The notes below the pieces were generated by a model, which was not told where the DNA came from, made no database searches, and saw only the letters and a program-made list of their open reading frames with translations. Positions 59,864-64,000 of a stretch of 64,000 nt of DNA are shown here, one piece after another. The stretch is from Terribacillus halophilus. Lineage in GTDB: Bacteria; Bacillota; Bacilli; Bacillales; Amphibacillaceae. The DNA is taken from positions 599,971 to 663,970 of the forward strand of contig NZ_LT727827.1 of NCBI RefSeq assembly GCF_900162685.1, in the 5' to 3' direction. Made by a program: the position numbers and the translations under genes. Position 1 is the stretch's first letter. Each line of letters opens with the position of its first letter.

Positions 59864-60499
59864 TTATACAAGGCGGTGGCGAATTGCATAAATGGCTAGC
59901 TGTGTCCGATCCCTTAACTCCAATTTATCCAGCACGTGACTCGTCTGATTTTTAACAGTACCAACAGATAAACCTAAGCGCTCGGCCACTTCCTTATTAT
60001 TCAGTCCTTCACCGATGCACTTCAATATTGCTCTTTCTCTAGGGGTCAACGTCGCGTCAATTTGCCGCTCTTCCTGGTTTTGCAGTAAAATCGGCATCAC
60101 CTTCGAAGCAACTTGATCTTCTAAAGATAAACCGCCGCTTAATGCGCTTTTAATGGAGCGAATAAGAGATGCAGTATCTCCATTTTTCAGCATATAACCG
60201 CTGACTCCCAGCTTTAAGGCATTCAACACATACTCGTTATCGTCAAACGTTGTCAGCATAAGGATCTTTATAGGAGGAAAGCGTGCGCGGAGAATTTTCG
60301 CTGCTTCAATGCCATCCATTACAGGCATCCGAATGTCCAAAATGGCCACATCGAAAAGCTGCTTCTCGCATAAACTGACCGCTTCTTTCCCATTATCCGC
60401 TTCCCCTGTTACGCTAATTTCTTCGTCCGTTTCGATCATCATCTTTAAGCCCTGACGAACCATCACTTGATCTTCAGCCAGCAAAACTCTAATCATCAT
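59864..60499 (-). CDS. Response regulator, NarL/LuxR type (LnrK-like)
   Basis: 211 residues. Receiver domain: LLAEDQVMVRQ, phospho-Asp D55 in VAILDIRMPVMDG, Thr/Lys in MLTTFDDNEY and GYMLKNGD. A C-terminal LuxR helix-turn-helix follows (LTPRERAILKCIGEGLNNKE, VAERLGLSVGTVKNQTS). It probably binds upstream of the ABC genes. The ATG overlaps the end of the kinase gene with GGAG close before it. Confidence 0.93.
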   Translation of the reverse strand: MMIRVLLAEDQVMVRQGLKMMIETDEEISVTGEADNGKEAVSLCEKQLFDVAILDIRMPVMDGIEAAKILRARFPPIKILMLTTFDDNEYVLNALKLGVSGYMLKNGDTASLIRSIKSALSGGLSLEDQVASKVMPILLQNQEERQIDATLTPRERAILKCIGEGLNNKEVAERLGLSVGTVKNQTSHVLDKLELRDRTQLAIYAIRHRLV

Positions 60500-61625
60500 A
60501 ACCGCTCCAGTCTGCTAATCTTATCGTGCCACGCACCAAAAAACGCTGTGCCCCAAAATCAATCTCCAGTGAACCGCCCACTTTCTCTAAGCGCTCTCGC
60601 ATCGATTTCAACCCATAACCTTCTTGAAAATAGCGATTATGCGGCGCTGAATTGATTACCTCAAACCGAAAGATACTCCCACCAGGTGACTCAAAAATCA
60701 CTTGCGCCTCTCTTGTAGAACTATGCTTCATAATATTCGTCAATGCCTCCTGCACAGCACGATAAATCGCAAAAGACTGCTCACCAGTCAAAGGAGCCGC
60801 AAACGCCCCATGCTTCACCGAAAACTGGATCTTCATAAAACTCTCCATCTCTAATTTTCGAATCAACCGAATCACACCCTGCAGTCCGCTCCCTTCCCTT
60901 TGCTTAAAGGACCGCACCGCCTGCCGTGTCTCCTCCAAGCTTTGTTCCGCCAGCTCCTTCAGCTTCTCGACTGTCTCCTTATCCTTCTCAGCCGCCGTTA
61001 ATCGAAACGCCTCAAACTGAAACAGCAAAGCCGTCAGCTTATGCCCAACCGAATCATGAATCTCATGCCCAATCAGCATCCGCTCATCTTGTCTCGCCTG
61101 CTGCTCCTCGACAAGAAGCTGTCTTTTCATACGCCTGTATTCTTCGAGTAAGGCTTCGTTGCTTAATCGAGCCTCTTTTCCTCGGTTATGTATGACTTGG
61201 TGGTAAAGTAAGGCAGCTATTAGTAAGAGATAATATACAGCACACCAGACTATTTGTGAGGCGGTGAGAGAGGATGTAATTAGGATTACTGCAGCACTTA
61301 TAAGCTGCACAGCAATAACTATTAAACTTTTAGTTCGAGAAAGGTAAAAGACTGCTTCTGCCATTATTAAGGATTGGATGAGGATTGCATATGGAATGGG
61401 CTCATATATAGGGTAGAAAATAAGAATTGTCAACAAGGCTTGTACACTAAATAGTAGAATTTGTATTCGTGGTTTTTCTCTAAGAAGCGGTGCTAAGAAT
61501 AATAAGATAAGGAAAACACTAGTAACTATTAGGTGCCTTGGCTCGAAGTCTTGGACATTTACTCCAAGAGCAAATGTCCAAATAGTACAATGAATTGTAA
61601 GCCAGATAAAGTATACCTTCTTCAT
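60489..61625 (-). CDS. Sensor histidine kinase (LnrJ-like)
   Basis: 378 residues. Five to six membrane helices (about 5-140) with very short loops, as in sensors that detect compounds in the membrane. Then the HisKA_3 dimer: phospho-His H190 in GHEIHDSVGHKL, and an ATPase domain with VQEALTNIMKHSS (N box) and YGLKSMRERLEKVGG (G2 box). The usual DNGxG D box reads VINSAPHNR, so the Asp is replaced; this subgroup often shows such change. GAGGGGAG precedes the ATG. Confidence 0.88.
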   Translation of the reverse strand: MKKVYFIWLTIHCTIWTFALGVNVQDFEPRHLIVTSVFLILLFLAPLLREKPRIQILLFSVQALLTILIFYPIYEPIPYAILIQSLIMAEAVFYLSRTKSLIVIAVQLISAAVILITSSLTASQIVWCAVYYLLLIAALLYHQVIHNRGKEARLSNEALLEEYRRMKRQLLVEEQQARQDERMLIGHEIHDSVGHKLTALLFQFEAFRLTAAEKDKETVEKLKELAEQSLEETRQAVRSFKQREGSGLQGVIRLIRKLEMESFMKIQFSVKHGAFAAPLTGEQSFAIYRAVQEALTNIMKHSSTREAQVIFESPGGSIFRFEVINSAPHNRYFQEGYGLKSMRERLEKVGGSLEIDFGAQRFLVRGTIRLADWSGYDD

Positions 61626-61945
61626 GTATTTGGACTCCCCTCGAAATTAACAGCACATGCGTAAATACGTACTATCTAGATAGGATTAGAGTTGGTCTTT
61701 TATAAGTTAATTACAGTTATATCCCTGCCAAAAAGTCGGTACCCAACCCCGAATCTCATCAATCCCTTGTATCCCAAGGCTTACAGCCACTTATATCGCC
61801 TTTTCCCTTTCCCCATTATGTTATTAAGTTCTTCCCTAAAACCTCTGATTCTCCTCCCTATTTTCCGTTATGGGTTGTATCGAGTTTTCGGATTATGTTA
61901 CTAAGTTGGTATCGATAATGGAATGAAGAGATAGGAGAAAAGATT

Positions 61946-62276
61946 GAAATATAACGTATTTGGGATCGCATAGAAACAAGAAAATAAAAGAGGAAATAAG
62001 GCTGGAATACATCGGATTAAACCACGAGAAGCCCACCATTGAACTATTTTGAGTTTATAAGGGGCTAACTCATAGAAGTTCTGCAGCTACAGAATTAAGC
62101 GAAATATAGCAGATTTGGGATGGTGTTATATTTCATGCTTTTACTCAATTTCTTATTGATTTCACCAAAACAAAAAAGCGTACAAACTGTATGGTTGAGC
62201 CACTTTTTATTCCTTTGAATTTCTCTGAAGGAATGGTTCCTGGTACAAATTCGAGTTAAATATAACACTTTTGGGA
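61946..62276. repeat. Three 20-bp motifs at a 155-156-bp period
   Basis: GAAATATAACGTATTTGGGA (61946-61965), GAAATATAGCAGATTTGGGA (62101-62120) and TAAATATAACACTTTTGGGA (62257-62276). A weaker fourth relative, GAAATACTACTGGAATCGC, occurs at about 62343. The DNA between copies shows only slight similarity. Confidence 0.65.
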
Positions 62277-62636
62277 CATGATGGAGAGAAAAAATAAGGA
62301 AAAGAAGAGATAATCCTACAGATTCCTAAGGACAAAAGAAACCGAAATACTACTGGAATCGCATAAGAAAGGGCTTTAAAGCTTACAATAAAAAAAGACC
62401 GGATCGATTACTGATCCAGCCTTCGAAATGATATTGGATTTGAGAAAAGCACCTTACGTACTTACTCCCACTCTTCCCTCAACTATCGGTACCGACTATA
62501 TAACAGCAGATACCGACTTTTTAGCGTGGGGAAGAAGAATTTAGCAGGGAGATATTAGGTATATCCCTTTTAAATAAAGTCGGCAAGGAAAAACAGAAAG
62601 AAACCTTTATTCTAGCGCTTTGTTAAAAGAAGAAAA

Positions 62637-62695
62637 TTTAAACAAAGTCAGCAAGTGATTTTTCTGAGCATTTAAACAAAGTTGGCAAGTGATTT
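62637..62695. repeat. 25-bp tandem direct repeat, 34-bp period
   Basis: Copies at 62637-62661 and 62671-62695 share TTTAAACAAAGT and GCAAGTGATTT, differing at two positions between them. A partial third copy, TAAATAAAGTCGGCAAGG, lies at about 62572-62589. Confidence 0.75.
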
Positions 62696-62853
62696 CATTT
62701 GATATGAATAAGATTCTTATTGCCCTATCCATTTAAAGCACTCAGTTATCTATCTATTCTGTTTTAAATTTTATATTCCTTGTTGAGAATAAAAATAAAT
62801 AAAAGCGCAACGAGAATATACATTTCACGTAGCGCTTTAGGACAATCACACCA

Positions 62854-62928
62854 GAGAAACCCCCATATGCTTAGTGTATGGAGGGTTTCTGTAGGGGGAA
62901 CAGGACTTCTAATTATAGGAAGTCCTGT
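62854..62928 (-). terminator. Two tandem hairpins after the nucleotidyltransferase gene
   Basis: ACAGGACTTC/GAAGTCCTGT (62900-62928, perfect 10 bp) and AGAAACCCCCATA/TATGGAGGGTTTCT (62854-62890, near-perfect). They lie 56 bp after the gene's stop. Neither has a strong T-run, so they may stabilise the RNA or be ends of a former mobile element. Confidence 0.5.
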
Positions 62929-62984
62929 AATGAACTAATGTCTTATTAAACTAATGCTCTCTTCAAGTGAAAAGTGAGACAATA

Positions 62985-63827
62985 TCAAAGCGGTAAATGA
63001 ATTTCCCTTGTTGGGTTATATACATTTAGCCACTTTTCTGTTTCCGCCTCTATCCACTTTCCAAAATGACTCAAGAATTTTAATGTTTCTTCTGAACTTG
63101 ATAAGGGGTTAATTGAGTACCAAAGGGCTACTCTCATCTCTTGCTCTTTTTCAGGATAATGCTTGGAAAATAGTTCGAAAGCTGGGAATAGGTCCCTTGT
63201 GTACGACTGCTCTTTATCAATAACAAGTACGCCACCAGCCCTTACAATAATTCTCATTACCCACGAGCACCATTCTTTAATGTCTTCTATGTCGTTATTA
63301 CCCGACAAACCTTGCTTAGCTGTATCCATAAGAGATGTTAAGTGAATGAGGTGTTCGTTCGCCAAGGATATGTCAGGTTTATAATCAGGGAGTTTATTTA
63401 TTAGGTTTTCACCAAAGACACAAATTCCGTATGTTTTTAGAAGAAAGGGAATCATCGAGCAATATTTGGACTCCTCAAACTCACTTAAAGGAGAGAATAC
63501 TAATTCCACACCCTTGATAAAATGAAATTTTCGGTCAATAAATTGTTGAGTCTCCTCAACCCAATCAAGGTCAATATCTTGAGGATTAGAATAGGTTACT
63601 ACGATTACGTCAACGTCTGATATACCCTCAATATCTAATCCTCTTGGCACAGACCCTCTTATATAAATGCTGTGAATTTCCTTTGATAAAGCGGAAAGAC
63701 AACTTTCATTTATTAGTTGGATTACCTCTCGAAATTTATTATTTATCTTTTCGGGATCAGACTGGTTTACTATATATCCTTTATCGTCTAAAGCACACAA
63801 AGAACCTACTTCTCTAATTTTAGTCAT
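62985..63827 (-). CDS. Nucleotidyltransferase-domain protein
   Basis: 280 residues from ATG 63827 (GGGGA nine bases upstream). The pol-beta nucleotidyltransferase motif is present: YIRGSVPRG then ISDVDVIVV (GSx2RG, SDxDxxV), at about 60-80, with the third acid expected in VELVFS. The C-terminal part is helical and resembles HI0074-type or aminoglycoside-type partner domains only in general shape. It could transfer AMP to a drug or act on an RNA. Its flanks are AT-rich and repeat-bearing, which hints at acquisition. Confidence 0.8.
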   Translation of the reverse strand: MTKIREVGSLCALDDKGYIVNQSDPEKINNKFREVIQLINESCLSALSKEIHSIYIRGSVPRGLDIEGISDVDVIVVTYSNPQDIDLDWVEETQQFIDRKFHFIKGVELVFSPLSEFEESKYCSMIPFLLKTYGICVFGENLINKLPDYKPDISLANEHLIHLTSLMDTAKQGLSGNNDIEDIKEWCSWVMRIIVRAGGVLVIDKEQSYTRDLFPAFELFSKHYPEKEQEMRVALWYSINPLSSSEETLKFLSHFGKWIEAETEKWLNVYNPTREIHLPL

Positions 63828-64000
63828 ACTTAAAAGTCCCCATTTCAATGAATTTATTCAATATAATAGGCTCATAAATAAAGATAACTTAATTTGCTAG
63901 TCATCCTTATTCTCCTATTTTTTTAGGGACTACGTAGTTTGTAGGGGGCTTATACGCTTCCCTTAAATTAATTGAACCCCAATTACAGTTATCTTCATTT
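63828..64000. other. Right edge, upstream of the nucleotidyltransferase gene
   Basis: AT-rich. No gene, promoter or repeat could be assigned with confidence. Confidence 0.4.

Larger units (their letters stand above)
61626..62984. other. 1.36-kb gene-poor region with repeats
   Basis: No convincing gene. A 70-codon plus frame at 61692-61904 lacks a ribosome site. The region carries three 20-bp motifs at a 155-bp period, a short tandem repeat and dispersed AAGTYGGYA-type words, described separately. A minus-strand terminator-like hairpin lies at about 62394-62420 (GGATC-GATTACT-GATCC with a T-run on the minus strand), and another at 62797-62843 (AAAGCGC and GCGCTTT arms). Confidence 0.6.

Noticed and set aside
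61692-61904. A 70-codon plus frame
   Set aside because: No ribosome site and low-complexity composition (Leu, Pro, Ser runs).
62854-62928. Possible CRISPR array because of hairpin pair
   Set aside because: The two hairpins are different sequences, with no repeated spacer-repeat pattern or cas gene.

Overview
The window looks like chromosomal DNA from a low-GC Gram-positive bacterium of the Bacillaceae. The reasons are strong AGGAGG-type ribosome sites, frequent TTG and GTG starts, Bacillus-type riboswitches (two S-box, one TPP, one adenine), CcpA-type cre sites and many proteins resembling Bacillus subtilis families (Mta, PbuE, YvbI/J/K, ThiO/S/G/F/TenI, YezD, LnrJKLMN). A halotolerant genus close to Oceanobacillus or Terribacillus is a guess only. 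No rRNA, tRNA, CRISPR array, phage or intact insertion sequence was seen.

Layout. 0-9 kb: small stress and transport genes, namely DUF3219, an Mta-like MerR regulator with its 19-bp-spacer promoter, Nudix, an Eis-like acetyltransferase, an EamA transporter and two aldo-keto reductases. A LytTR regulator/DUF3021 membrane protein/ABC exporter operon follows. 9-14.7 kb: a degenerate serine recombinase divergent from a SulP-UspA operon, then yvbK/yvbJ/yvbI-like genes. 15-23.4 kb: a carbohydrate-uptake operon (DUF2264, two permeases, binding lipoprotein, YesL-like protein, TIM-barrel isomerase, hydroxyacid dehydrogenase) with a cre site and a divergent AraC regulator.

23.5-38.2 kb is rich in riboswitches: S-box before an ACT-less homoserine dehydrogenase, TPP before tenI-thiO-thiS-thiG-thiF, S-box before a sulfur operon (105-aa unknown protein, metY, 130-aa unknown protein, NtaA-type monooxygenase, yezD), and an adenine switch before pbuE. 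Between them lie two short-chain dehydrogenases, a decayed DinB gene, a Nudix hydrolase, a serine hydrolase and a phosphoesterase remnant. 38.2-46.6 kb: an apparently leaderless ArsR-type gene with an MFS exporter, acetyltransferases, an EAL-PAS-PAS-GGDKF protein, a second MerR regulator, DUF2188 and DUF4256.

46.6-50.2 kb is the most interesting part. A class-3 lipase has its catalytic domain at the N terminus and a helical domain at the C terminus, and is followed by a small helical protein. Divergent from it is a tandem array of DUF1433-like lipoproteins: three intact, one frameshifted in its signal peptide, one reduced to a fragment. This matches, as I recall it, the reverse-domain type VII-secreted lipase toxin TslA of Staphylococcus aureus with its TilA immunity lipoproteins, and is read here as a toxin-immunity locus.

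50.3-64 kb: a CynX-type MFS protein, a sugar isomerase, a secreted GH43 arabinanase with Ig-like and LamG-like domains under a cre site, and an LnrJKLMN-like two-component/ABC exporter set. A 1.36-kb repeat-bearing intergenic region and a nucleotidyltransferase gene close the window.
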